The notes under the pieces were generated by a model that was given only the letters and a program-made list of their open reading frames with translations, did not search any database and was not told the DNA's origin. Position numbers and translations under genes: made by a program. A DNA stretch of 64,000 nucleotides from Sphingomonas abietis (GTDB lineage Bacteria; Pseudomonadota; Alphaproteobacteria; Sphingomonadales; Sphingomonadaceae), in NCBI RefSeq assembly GCF_027625475.1, contig NZ_CP115174.1, forward strand, positions 434,001-498,000, given 5' to 3'. Of this stretch, positions 16,192-24,111 are shown piece by piece (position 1 is the first letter of the stretch; the number at the start of each line of letters is the position of its first letter).

Positions 16192-16572
16192 TCAATTGCT
16201 ACGCGGGATGATGAAACCGAGCAGGCTCCAACTCAGGCCGAGGACGAAAGCAAATAGAAAAACAGCTTGGTGCGCCCCCCTCCAGCCTCCACTACTCAGA
16301 AAATATGTAAGGAGCCACGCGATTCCACCAATCAGAAATGGGAAGAAAATGGCACCTACTGTTGGCTGAAAGAAGCGCTGAACAAGAAATGCCAACGGTA
16401 GCGCGGTCACCCCCGCGAACAGCAGCATTGGAAGACCAACGATCAACCCGATTCCAAGAAGGCCGTCTGACAGGCGGGTCACGCCTTGCCCCTTCCAGGC
16501 AGAGTAACCGATCACGAATGCGAAATTCGTGAACAGCCATGCCGCGATCATTCTTACAATCTGGGTTGCCAC
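16192..16572 (-). CDS. Small membrane protein, unknown function
   Basis: Encodes 126 residues with about four hydrophobic helices (near 8-25, 36-62, 72-92 and 100-122). The GTG start at 16572 follows a strong AGGAGG site. GC content and codon use are lower than in neighbouring genes (many A/T third positions), and it sits in the repeat-rich stretch, which suggests recent acquisition. I do not recognise a family. Charged residues are few (RRFFQPT, RGAH), so a transporter role is unlikely; a small integral membrane protein is all that can be said. Confidence 0.6.
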   Translation of the reverse strand: MATQIVRMIAAWLFTNFAFVIGYSAWKGQGVTRLSDGLLGIGLIVGLPMLLFAGVTALPLAFLVQRFFQPTVGAIFFPFLIGGIAWLLTYFLSSGGWRGAHQAVFLFAFVLGLSWSLLGFIIPRSN

Positions 16573-16715
16573 GAGCGCCTCCTGCCTGATCGGTAAGCCG
16601 AAGACATTTCGTTTCCGCTAATCTCATAGCTCTGCTCGATACGGCGGGTTCTGGCGTTGCTGCGAGCGAGGCGGAATGACCGTCTTTGGAGCGAAAGCAG
16701 TCATTCCATTGTTAC

Positions 16716-16802
16716 GTCATCCCGGACTTGATCCGGGATCCCGCTTCTTCCGTGTCCCGCTGAAATCCAAGGAGCTGGGCCCCGGATCAAGTCCGGGGTG
16801 AC
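16716..16802. repeat. REPIN-like palindrome (family B), gene-free version
   Basis: Two 30-base units, 16716-16745 and 16773-16802, in inverted orientation around a 27-base spacer. The right unit, read in reverse, begins GTCACCCCGG and ends GGGGCCCAGCT. That matches the unit at 15629-15658 except in the loop and at one outer position. It is the empty form of the arrangement that carries the GIY-YIG remnant at 15629-16017. The rest of 16573-16925 holds nothing else I can identify. Confidence 0.82.
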
Positions 16803-16925
16803 GAGATAGGGCGAAGGGGCGGCTCTTGGGGCGAAAGCCGCCGGAAAGTCCCTTCCTGAAAGGAGGGGCTGGGGTGGGTCGGCCTTCGCATCACCGTCAC
16901 GCCGGGCTCGGGCGAATCGCCCCCC

Positions 16926-18674
16926 TCAATCCTCGCCGAACATCGCGCGCTGGGCCTTTTCCAGTTCGTCGGCATAGCGCCTGCGGACATGGGTTTCGGT
17001 GAGCAGCCCGAGCAGGGCGCCGTCGCCGTCCACCACCGCGAGATCGTCCAGCCCGAGCCGGTCGAACGCCTGCATCACCTCGGCGATGTTGCGATCGGGG
17101 GTCATCGTCTCGTCCGGGCGGCGGGCGAGGGTGGCGATCGCGGCCTCCTTGTCGACGCCGTCGACATAGGCCTGCGCGGTCGGCACCATGCCGGCATAAT
17201 GCCCGCCCTCGTCGAGCAGGATCACCCGGCTGGTCGAGCCGAGCGGGATGCGGCGGCGGAATTCGGCGATGCTGATCGTGGCGGGCAGCGCCACCGGCGC
17301 CTTGCGCATCATCCGACCCGCGGTGAGCTGGCGGACCCAGCCGATGTCGCGCGCCGACTTGATCACCTCGCCGCGCAAATGGAGCCGCCAGGTCGAGAAG
17401 CTGTAGCCGAACAGCTCGCGGACCAGCGCCGAGGCGACCAAGGAGGCGGTCAGCACGATCCCGGTCAGCTGGAAATCGCGGGTCGCCTCCAGCACCAGGA
17501 AGCTCATCGTCATCGGCCCGCCGACGACCGACACCGCCAGCGCCGCCATCCCGACCAGCGCCGCATCCTGCGCCCACAGATGCTGGCCGGGCAGCAGCAG
17601 CTCGGTGACGTCGCCATAGATGCGCCCCAGCATCACGCCGAGGAACAGCGAGGCGAAGAACAGCCCGCCGCGAAAGCCGAAGCCCAGCGAGATCGACGAG
17701 GCGAGCAGCTTGAGCGCGAAGATCACGCACAGGATCCTGAGCGGCGCGTCGCCGGCCAGCGCGAGATGGAGCGCGCCATGGCCGGCCGACAGCGCCTGTG
17801 GCGAGAGATGCGCGATCGGCATCAGCAACAGCCCCCCGACGAACGGACGCGCCGCCGGCGGCAGCCGGGTCCAGCGCACCGCCGTCTCGACGAGGCTCAC
17901 CGCGCGCATCAGCAGGATGCCGACGATCGCGCAGGCCAGGCCGATGCCGATGAAGGCGAGATAATCCATGTTGCGCGAGATGCCGGTCGAATCGACCGTG
18001 ATCAGATAGGGCACCGCGCCGAGGCTCCTGGCGGTGGCGACGCCGGCGATCGCGGCCGCCGCGACCGGGGCGATGGCGGCCGGGGTGTAGGCGCCGATCA
18101 CGATCTCGAAGGCGTAGAAGGCGCCGGTCAGCGGGGCGCCGAACGCCGCCCCGATCGCGGCGCCGGTGCCGGCCCCGACGAGGATGCGCAGATCGCCGCG
18201 GCGGAGACTCAGCCAGCGGCCGATCACCGAGGCGAGGCCGCCGCCGATCTGGGCATAGGCGGCCTCCAGCCCGACCGAGGCGCCGAAGCCGTTGGAGAGG
18301 AAGGTCTGCCCGGTGACGCTCAGCGTATCGCGGAAGGGCACGGCGCCGCCGTGCAGCGCATTGGCCTCCACCACGTCGATCGGGGTGCGCCGGCGCCAGC
18401 GATCGAGCAGGAGGTGGAGCAGGCCGAGCAGGGCGCCGCCGATCGGCAGGGCCAGCAGCGTGATGGTGTCGAGATGCGGCGCGGCGCTGAGCCGCATCGT
18501 GCCGGGGAGATGATAGAGCCAGCGCTGGAGCGCATGGGCGGCGGCACCCAGCACCACCGCGAATCCGCCACCGATCGTGCCCACCGCGACCGCGAGCAGG
18601 ATGAAGGTCGCCTCACTCTGGCGGAAGCGCCGGCGCACCGCGATTCCGACGCGAAAAAGCTTTTGAACCAGCAC
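16926..18674 (-). CDS. ClC-type chloride channel/antiporter with CBS domains
   Basis: Encodes 582 residues: a ClC membrane domain with about ten helices, then two CBS motifs at the C-terminus. Typical ClC signatures are GFGASVGLEAAYAQIG (its Glu is in the place of the gating glutamate), GAAFGAPLTGAFYAFE and GFGFRGGLFFASLFLG. The CBS part includes RNIAEVMQAFDRLGLDDLAVVD. The start GTG at 18674 has GGGAG seven bases upstream; a longer open frame upstream overlaps merR and is not conserved. Family members exchange chloride for protons or conduct chloride or fluoride. It follows merR on the same strand after a 76-base gap containing a terminator-like hairpin. Confidence 0.88.
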   Translation of the reverse strand: MLVQKLFRVGIAVRRRFRQSEATFILLAVAVGTIGGGFAVVLGAAAHALQRWLYHLPGTMRLSAAPHLDTITLLALPIGGALLGLLHLLLDRWRRRTPIDVVEANALHGGAVPFRDTLSVTGQTFLSNGFGASVGLEAAYAQIGGGLASVIGRWLSLRRGDLRILVGAGTGAAIGAAFGAPLTGAFYAFEIVIGAYTPAAIAPVAAAAIAGVATARSLGAVPYLITVDSTGISRNMDYLAFIGIGLACAIVGILLMRAVSLVETAVRWTRLPPAARPFVGGLLLMPIAHLSPQALSAGHGALHLALAGDAPLRILCVIFALKLLASSISLGFGFRGGLFFASLFLGVMLGRIYGDVTELLLPGQHLWAQDAALVGMAALAVSVVGGPMTMSFLVLEATRDFQLTGIVLTASLVASALVRELFGYSFSTWRLHLRGEVIKSARDIGWVRQLTAGRMMRKAPVALPATISIAEFRRRIPLGSTSRVILLDEGGHYAGMVPTAQAYVDGVDKEAAIATLARRPDETMTPDRNIAEVMQAFDRLGLDDLAVVDGDGALLGLLTETHVRRRYADELEKAQRAMFGED

Positions 18675-18680
18675 GATCCA

Positions 18681-18696
18681 CTCCCGATCGCGGGAG
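18681..18696 (-). promoter_or_regulatory. Hairpin covering the ribosome site of the ClC gene
   Basis: CTCCCG-ATCG-CGGGAG forms a perfect six-base stem directly upstream of the GTG at 18674. The GGGAG that would be the ribosome site is part of the stem, so folding would hide it. A role in translational control is inference. Confidence 0.35.
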
Positions 18697-18729
18697 CGTG
18701 TAGCATGGCCGCCGATACTGTCACCCAAA

Positions 18730-18749
18730 TCCTCCCGTTTCCGGGAGGA
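18730..18749 (-). terminator. Terminator-like hairpin after merR
   Basis: TCCTCCCG and CGGGAGGA form a perfect eight-base stem with a four-base loop, directly after the merR stop codon. On the minus strand it is followed by only three T residues (ATTTGGG). It is a plausible weak intrinsic terminator separating fadL-fadD-merR from the ClC gene. Confidence 0.5.
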
Positions 18750-18750
18750 A

Positions 18751-19149
18751 TTACGCCTCGGCCGCGCGCACGCGCTCCATCGCCTCGCGTTCGATCTGGT
18801 GGAGTTCGGCGATGGTCTGCTGGATCGCCTCGAGCTGATGTTCCAGTTCGTCGGCGCGTTCGCGCGCGCGCTCGGCCAGCGCCCGCATCTGCTCGACATG
18901 CTGGGGATCGGCATCATAGAGATCGAGGAAGCGCTGGATCTCCTTGAGCGAGAAACCGAGCCGCTTGCCGCGCAGGATCAGCTGCATCCGGCCGATCTCG
19001 CGTCTGGTGTAGATGCGCGTGGTGCCCACCCGGCGCGGCTCGATCAGGCCCCTGTCCTCATAGAAACGCAGCGTCCGCGGGGTGATGCCCAGATCGCCGG
19101 CGACCCGCTGGATGCCCTGTAGTTCTTCCGCCTGTTCGGCCACGCTCAC
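18751..19149 (-). CDS. MerR-family regulator of fatty-acid/branched-chain oxidation (LiuR-like)
   Basis: About 132 residues. The MerR HTH reads LGITPRTLRFYEDRGLIEPRR, with the wing VGTTRIYTRREIGRM and the second helix pair RLGFSLKEIQRFLDLYD. A C-terminal coiled coil (about 80-128) forms the dimer. No metal-binding Cys is present, which fits the LiuR-type branch that controls acyl-CoA catabolism rather than metal sensors. Two GTG codons (19149 and 19143) can start it, and GAGGGA sits upstream. It lies only 17 bases after fadD, so fadL, fadD and merR form one operon and the regulator probably controls that operon and the divergent fadA-fadB region. Confidence 0.85.
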   Translation of the reverse strand: MSVAEQAEELQGIQRVAGDLGITPRTLRFYEDRGLIEPRRVGTTRIYTRREIGRMQLILRGKRLGFSLKEIQRFLDLYDADPQHVEQMRALAERARERADELEHQLEAIQQTIAELHQIEREAMERVRAAEA

Positions 19150-19166
19150 CTGTCCCTCGAATGCGA

Positions 19167-20891
19167 TCAACCCATTGCCGCCTTTGCCTTCTCCTCGGCG
19201 ACCAGTTCTTTTTTGGATAGCTTGCCTATAAGCGTCTTTGGCAGATTGTCGCGGATTTCGATCTCGCGGGGCATTTCGATCTTGCTGAGCTTGTCCTTGA
19301 GGAAGTCGTGCAGCTCGAGGGGCGCGACGCTGTGGCCGGCCTTGAGCGACACGAACGCCTTGGGCGCCTGCCCGCGATATCTGTCGTCGACCGCGATCAC
19401 CACCGCCTCCGCGATCGCGGGATGCTCGTAGAGCGCTTCCTCGATCGTGCGCGGATAGACGTTGTAGCCGCCCGCGATGATCAGATCCTTCATCCGATCG
19501 ACGATGAAGAGATAGCCGTCCTCGTCCAGATAGCCGACGTCGCCCGTGCGCAGCGCGCCGTCGATGAAGACCTCGGCATCGGCATCCGGCCGGTGCCAAT
19601 AGCCCTTCATCACCTGCGGCCCGCGCGCGCAGATTTCGCCGCGCTCGCCCTGCGGCATCAGCTTCGACAGGTCTTCGAGGTCGCGGATCTCGATCAGGGT
19701 GCCGGGGAAGGCGGCGCCGGCGCTATTGTCCTTGGGCTCGCCCTTCAGCGGGTTGCAGGTGATGATCGGCGAAGCCTCGGACAGGCCATAGCCTTCGACC
19801 AGCGGCGATCCCATTCGCTCCTCGAAGCGGTGGCGCACGTCGAACGGCAGCGGCGCGCCGCCCGAGATCGAGCGCTTGGCCGAGCGCAGCTTGGCGAATT
19901 GGGCATCCGGCAGATTGTTCAGCGCGCCATAGATGGTCGGCACCGCGAACAAGGCGGTGCATTGCGTCCGCCCGACGGTATCGACCATCTGCTTCAGCTC
20001 GAAGCGGGGCAGCAGCACCATCATCGCGCCGGTGTCGATCGAGTAATTGAGCACGCTGGTCAGCGCGAAGACATGGAACAGCGGCAGCACGCCGAGCGCA
20101 CGCTCCTGCACCGCCGGATCGAGATCGTCGCCGACGAAGGCCACCATCTGGGCGCTGTTGGCGGTCAGGTTGGCGTGGGTGAGCATCGCCGCCTTGGGCT
20201 CGCCGGTGGTGCCGCCGGTATATTGCAGCACGGCGACGTCCTCGGGCTTCACCGTCACCGGATCGGGCCTCGCGCCGGATGCGATCAGCCGGGCGAAGGT
20301 GATATGGAGCGCGTCGGGCGGGATCGAGGCGATCTCGCGGCGCTTGAACAGGCGGTAGGCGATCGACTTGAGGGCCGGCAGCGCCCCGGCGATCGGGCAG
20401 CCGATCAGCTTTTCCAGCCCGAGCTGCGTCGCCACCCTGGTGACCTTGGCATGGATCGCGGTGATGTCGCAGGTGGCGATCACCTTGCAGCCCGAATCCT
20501 GGAGCAGGTGGCAGAGCTCGCGCTCGACATAGAGCGGGTTCAGATTGACGACGATGCCGCCGATCCGGAAGGTCGCGAAGTAGAGCGCGACATAATAAGG
20601 CGTGTTGGGCAGGCACAGGCCGACCCGGTCGCCCGGCTTGACCCCGAGATCCTGCAAGCCGCGCGCGGCGCGATCGACCAGCGCGCCGAGTTCGGCATAG
20701 CGCCAGCGCCGCGCCATGAAATCGATCGCGACCCGCTCCGGCCATGTCGCGACGGCATGATCGAGCAGGTCGGTCAGCCGGCGAGGGGGGATCGACGGGG
20801 AATGGCCGAAGCCGTTCCCCGTCTTATGGCCCGTCGTCGCCGCGTCCGCAGCGCCCGGCCGTTCGGTCGATGCGAGGGCCGGATCGCTCAT
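19167..20891 (-). CDS. fadD: Long-chain fatty acid-CoA ligase
   Basis: A 574-residue adenylate-forming enzyme. The AMP-binding P-loop is YTGGTTGEPKAAMLTHANL. Further motifs are VEGYGLSEASPI, the hinge/adenylation segment GDVGYLDEDGYLFIVDRMKD, and the C-terminal catalytic Lys region LPKTLIGKLSKKEL. It activates fatty acids entering through the FadL porin encoded just upstream; the ATG overlaps the fadL stop by one base. The N-terminal 40 residues (Ala/Thr/Gly-rich) are longer than in many relatives. The product feeds the FadA/FadB set encoded at 22974-26454. Confidence 0.93.
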   Translation of the reverse strand: MSDPALASTERPGAADAATTGHKTGNGFGHSPSIPPRRLTDLLDHAVATWPERVAIDFMARRWRYAELGALVDRAARGLQDLGVKPGDRVGLCLPNTPYYVALYFATFRIGGIVVNLNPLYVERELCHLLQDSGCKVIATCDITAIHAKVTRVATQLGLEKLIGCPIAGALPALKSIAYRLFKRREIASIPPDALHITFARLIASGARPDPVTVKPEDVAVLQYTGGTTGEPKAAMLTHANLTANSAQMVAFVGDDLDPAVQERALGVLPLFHVFALTSVLNYSIDTGAMMVLLPRFELKQMVDTVGRTQCTALFAVPTIYGALNNLPDAQFAKLRSAKRSISGGAPLPFDVRHRFEERMGSPLVEGYGLSEASPIITCNPLKGEPKDNSAGAAFPGTLIEIRDLEDLSKLMPQGERGEICARGPQVMKGYWHRPDADAEVFIDGALRTGDVGYLDEDGYLFIVDRMKDLIIAGGYNVYPRTIEEALYEHPAIAEAVVIAVDDRYRGQAPKAFVSLKAGHSVAPLELHDFLKDKLSKIEMPREIEIRDNLPKTLIGKLSKKELVAEEKAKAAMG

Positions 20892-22309
20892 CAGAAGGCC
20901 ACGCTGCCGCCGAGCGAGAAGACCAGCGCACTGGCATTGTGCAGATAGCCGTCATTCTGGATGATCGTCTCGAACGGGGTGCCGACATAGGCGGCCTCGG
21001 TCTTGTCGATATGGACGCTCTTGATCTTGTCGTAGCTGGCGGCGGCATCCATCGTGAAATGGCTGTTGATCGCATAGCTGCTGCCGGCCGCGAAGTTCCA
21101 GCGGCTGCCGTCCGGCACGCGCGGATCGCGATTGCCCTTGCTGATCGGCGAGAGGTCGCGCTGCACGCCGCCCCGCACCGTCCACTTGGGGGTCACCGCA
21201 TAATCGAAGCCCGCGGCGTAGGAGAAGGTGTTGTGGTAATTCTGCCCGAGCGCCTGATCGGCGGTGGCGCCGAGGTTGGAAAGCTCGATCGCGTCGAACT
21301 TGCTCCAGCCGAAGCGGGTGATCTGGCCGTTGAGGGTCAGCTGGCGGGTGACGTGGTAGCGGCCGCCGAAATTGACCTGCCAGGGCGTGGTGAACTGCGC
21401 GTGGGCGCCTTCGACCTCCTGATTGGCGCCGCCGAGCGCGAGCAGGCCGCCCAGCCCGTCGACGATCAGATGGCCCTTCAGCTTGTGCTTGATCGCCGAC
21501 TTGTAGGCGACGCCGAGATCGACCTGGTCGTTATGATATTGGAAGCCCGCGCTCCAGCCCACATCCCAGCCGTCGCCCTTGAGATATTGGTGGCCGTCGC
21601 CGGTGTTGAGCAGGCCCGAGAGCGTCGGCCCGACCACCGGGATGCCGGCGAGGTTGGGCAGCGGATCGGGCAGGTAATTGGCGAAGGTGGCGCGGACATA
21701 TTCGATGTTGGGGCCGGCGCCGATGCTCAGGCCGCCGGTGTGATAGGCCAGCACCGGCTGGAAATCGAAGGTGCGCAGGCGGGTCTTGTCCGCCGCATAG
21801 CGCGCCCAGCTGTCCGACGCATAGTTGCTGGTGAAGCTGTAGGGCGAGGTTGCGGTGAAGCCGAAATCGAGATGGTCGCCGATCGGGAAGGCGAAGCCGC
21901 CATTGGGCAGATAGCCCTTGTTGACCATGTCGTGCTGGTTCTGCGCGCCGCCGACCGCCGAGGTGGTGCCGGGGATCGAGGGCAGGCCGGGAATGCCGGT
22001 CACGCCCGAGAGATTGACGCCGGGCCGGGTGATGGTGGAGCCGAGGTTGCTCGCGTCGGCGCGCGGGATGATGGCGGTGAAGCCCTGGTAGCTCTGGAAG
22101 CCGCTGATCCCGCCGATCGAGGCGGGGTTCCACCACATCTGCTGGGCGCCCATTTCGGACACTTCGCCCGAGAAGGCGCGGCCGACCGCCTTGGTCGACT
22201 GTTCCTGGATGTAGAAGGCGGCGGCGTGGGCCTGGGCCACCACCATGGTCGCCACGAGCGTGGCCGATGCGAGAAGCGCGCCCTTGCGGGCGATCCGGTT
22301 GACTTTCAT
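20891..22309 (-). CDS. fadL: FadL/OmpP1-type outer-membrane fatty acid porin
   Basis: A 472-residue beta-barrel protein with a signal peptide ending in QAHA (about residue 29). The mature N-terminus AAFYIQEQSTKAVGRAFSG and the hatch segment MGAQQMWWNPASIGG are hallmarks of the FadL/TodX family. It ends in an aromatic residue (GGSVAF), as outer-membrane barrels do. It imports long-chain fatty acids or hydrophobic aromatics. As first gene of the fadL-fadD-merR operon, its role in fatty-acid uptake is well supported by context. Confidence 0.92.
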   Translation of the reverse strand: MKVNRIARKGALLASATLVATMVVAQAHAAAFYIQEQSTKAVGRAFSGEVSEMGAQQMWWNPASIGGISGFQSYQGFTAIIPRADASNLGSTITRPGVNLSGVTGIPGLPSIPGTTSAVGGAQNQHDMVNKGYLPNGGFAFPIGDHLDFGFTATSPYSFTSNYASDSWARYAADKTRLRTFDFQPVLAYHTGGLSIGAGPNIEYVRATFANYLPDPLPNLAGIPVVGPTLSGLLNTGDGHQYLKGDGWDVGWSAGFQYHNDQVDLGVAYKSAIKHKLKGHLIVDGLGGLLALGGANQEVEGAHAQFTTPWQVNFGGRYHVTRQLTLNGQITRFGWSKFDAIELSNLGATADQALGQNYHNTFSYAAGFDYAVTPKWTVRGGVQRDLSPISKGNRDPRVPDGSRWNFAAGSSYAINSHFTMDAAASYDKIKSVHIDKTEAAYVGTPFETIIQNDGYLHNASALVFSLGGSVAF

Positions 22310-22364
22310 ACTCTCTCCCTAATCCCTTTGCCGGCGATGAAGGCCGGTCTTAGCGCCAACTTGG

Positions 22365-22778
22365 TTAGCGAATACGGGTCCATGTTTCGGTCTTGCACGC
22401 CGGCCAGATGATGCAGCCCCTGAGCTTCAGCGTGTCGGCGTCGACCGGCGTGATCTTGCCGCTGTAGGTGCCGCCGTCATTGGGGTTGTAGACCTTGCCG
22501 CCGGTCCACACGTCGCCGTCCTTCGCGAAGCCGCTCAGCATGGTCAGCCCCTTGAGGGTCCGGCCGCGCTGGGCCGCATCCTTGTTGTTGACGTCCTTGG
22601 CATCCGGATGCGCGCGGATGTCGTCGCCATTCTCCAGCGTGCCGCAGATCGAAGACCCGCAATGCTGGATGGCGATGACGCCGTTCTTGGTGGGGGAATG
22701 CCAGGTGCCGATCACCGAATCGGGTGACGGAGCACTGGATTGGGCGGCGAGCAGCGCCGCGAAAAGCGTCGAAAGCAT
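22365..22778 (-). CDS. DUF2147 secreted protein
   Basis: Encodes 137 residues with a short signal peptide (MLSTLFAALLAAQ). The DUF2147 pattern is present: GTWHSPTKNGVIAI, two Cys in CGSSICGTL, and the C-terminal LRGCIIWPACKTETWTRIR with two more Cys. The four Cys could form two periplasmic disulfides. The family is lipocalin-like in fold prediction and of unknown function. It is 55 bases upstream of fadL on the same strand, so it may be the first gene of that operon or a separate unit. Confidence 0.8.
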   Translation of the reverse strand: MLSTLFAALLAAQSSAPSPDSVIGTWHSPTKNGVIAIQHCGSSICGTLENGDDIRAHPDAKDVNNKDAAQRGRTLKGLTMLSGFAKDGDVWTGGKVYNPNDGGTYSGKITPVDADTLKLRGCIIWPACKTETWTRIR

Positions 22779-22891
22779 TGAGGCCTCTCCTCCTCAGGAA
22801 CATCTCGGCACGCCCTGCGCTCTTTTTGGCGCATGGGGTCACCGCCTACCGCTACGGCAAGGCGACTCGTATCTTGTGACGCAAAAATCAG

Positions 22892-22923
22892 TTGACGTAT
22901 AGGGAAATCGTCGCACCTTTAAG
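22892..22923 (+). promoter_or_regulatory. Candidate promoter for fadA-fadB with long spacer
   Basis: A TTGACG hexamer (22892-22897) is followed after 20 bases by TTTAAG (22918-22923), 50 bases before the fadA start. A spacer of 19-20 bases is a mark of MerR-controlled promoters, where the regulator untwists the DNA. A MerR gene lies in the neighbouring operon. The assignment is tentative. Confidence 0.3.
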
Positions 22924-22973
22924 GCAACTCGACGCCGCCCTATGTGAGCGGCGTTGCTCAGGAGAGGATTCGC

Positions 22974-24110
22974 ATGACCGACGTCGTGATCGCGGGCTAC
23001 GCCCGTTCGCCCTTCCACCTCGCGAACAAGGGCGCGCTGGCCCGTGTCCGCCCCGACGATCTCGCCGCCCAGACGATCCGCGGGCTGCTCGACAAGACCG
23101 GGGTGGACCCCGCCGAGATCGAGGACATCGTGCTCGGCTGTGCCTTCCCCGAAGGCGAACAGGGTCTCAACGTCGCACGGCTGATCGGGTTGCTGGCCGA
23201 TCTGCCGCTCCAGGTCGGCGGGGTGACGATCAACCGCTTCTGCGGCTCGTCGATGAGCTCGATCCATTATGCGATGGGCCAGATCGCGATCGGCGCGGGC
23301 GAGGCCTTCATCTGCGCCGGCGTCGAATCGATGACCCGCATCCCGATGGGCGGCTTCAACCCGATGCCGAGCCCCGAGCTCTACGCCAAGCGCCCCGGCG
23401 CTTACATGGGCATGGGCGAGACCGCCGAGAACGTCGCCGAGAAATACCAGATCACCCGCGCCGACCAGGAGGCGCTGGCGGTAAAGAGCCAGCAGAAGGC
23501 CGCCGCCGCGCGCTCGGCCGGCAAGTTCGCCGACGAGATCATCCCGATCAAGACCAAAAGCGGCGACGTCACCGAGGACGGCACGATCCGCCCCGAGACC
23601 ACCGCCGAAGCTTTGGCGGGGCTCAAGCCCGCCTTCGACAAGGATGGCAGCGTCACCGCCGGCACCTCCTCGCCGCTGACCGACGGCGCGTCCGCGGTGC
23701 TCGTCACCTCCGCCGCCTTCGCCGCCCAGCATGGCCTCAAGGTGCTCGCCAAGATCCGCTCGGTCGGCATCATGGGCTGCGCGCCCGAGACGATGGGCCT
23801 CGGCCCGATCGGCGCCAGCCGCAAGGCGCTCGAGCGCGCCGGCATCACCGCCGACCAGCTCGACGTGGTCGAGATCAACGAGGCGTTCGCCAGCCAGGCG
23901 ATCGCCTGCATCAAGGATCTCGGCCTCAAGGACGAGACGATCAACATCGACGGCGGCGCGATCGCGATCGGCCACCCGCTCGGCGCGACCGGCGCGCGCA
24001 TCGTCGGCAAGGCAGCGGCGCTGCTGGAACGCGAGGGCGGCCATTATGCGCTCGCCACCCAGTGCATCGGTGGCGGGCAGGGCATCGCCACGGTGCTGGA
24101 GCGCGCATAA
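22974..24110 (+). CDS. fadA: Acetyl-CoA acyltransferase (3-ketoacyl-CoA thiolase)
   Basis: A 378-residue thiolase. The nucleophile Cys90 is in NRFCGSSM, the catalytic His334 in IGHPLGATGARI and the second Cys364 in TQCIGGGQG. The NEAFA motif that shapes the active site is also present (INEAFASQA). It cleaves 3-ketoacyl-CoA in beta-oxidation. The ATG at 22974 follows GGAGAGG at a good distance. One base separates its stop from the fadB start, so the two subunits of the oxidation complex are co-expressed. Confidence 0.94.
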   Translation: MTDVVIAGYARSPFHLANKGALARVRPDDLAAQTIRGLLDKTGVDPAEIEDIVLGCAFPEGEQGLNVARLIGLLADLPLQVGGVTINRFCGSSMSSIHYAMGQIAIGAGEAFICAGVESMTRIPMGGFNPMPSPELYAKRPGAYMGMGETAENVAEKYQITRADQEALAVKSQQKAAAARSAGKFADEIIPIKTKSGDVTEDGTIRPETTAEALAGLKPAFDKDGSVTAGTSSPLTDGASAVLVTSAAFAAQHGLKVLAKIRSVGIMGCAPETMGLGPIGASRKALERAGITADQLDVVEINEAFASQAIACIKDLGLKDETINIDGGAIAIGHPLGATGARIVGKAAALLEREGGHYALATQCIGGGQGIATVLERA

Positions 24111-24111
24111 C

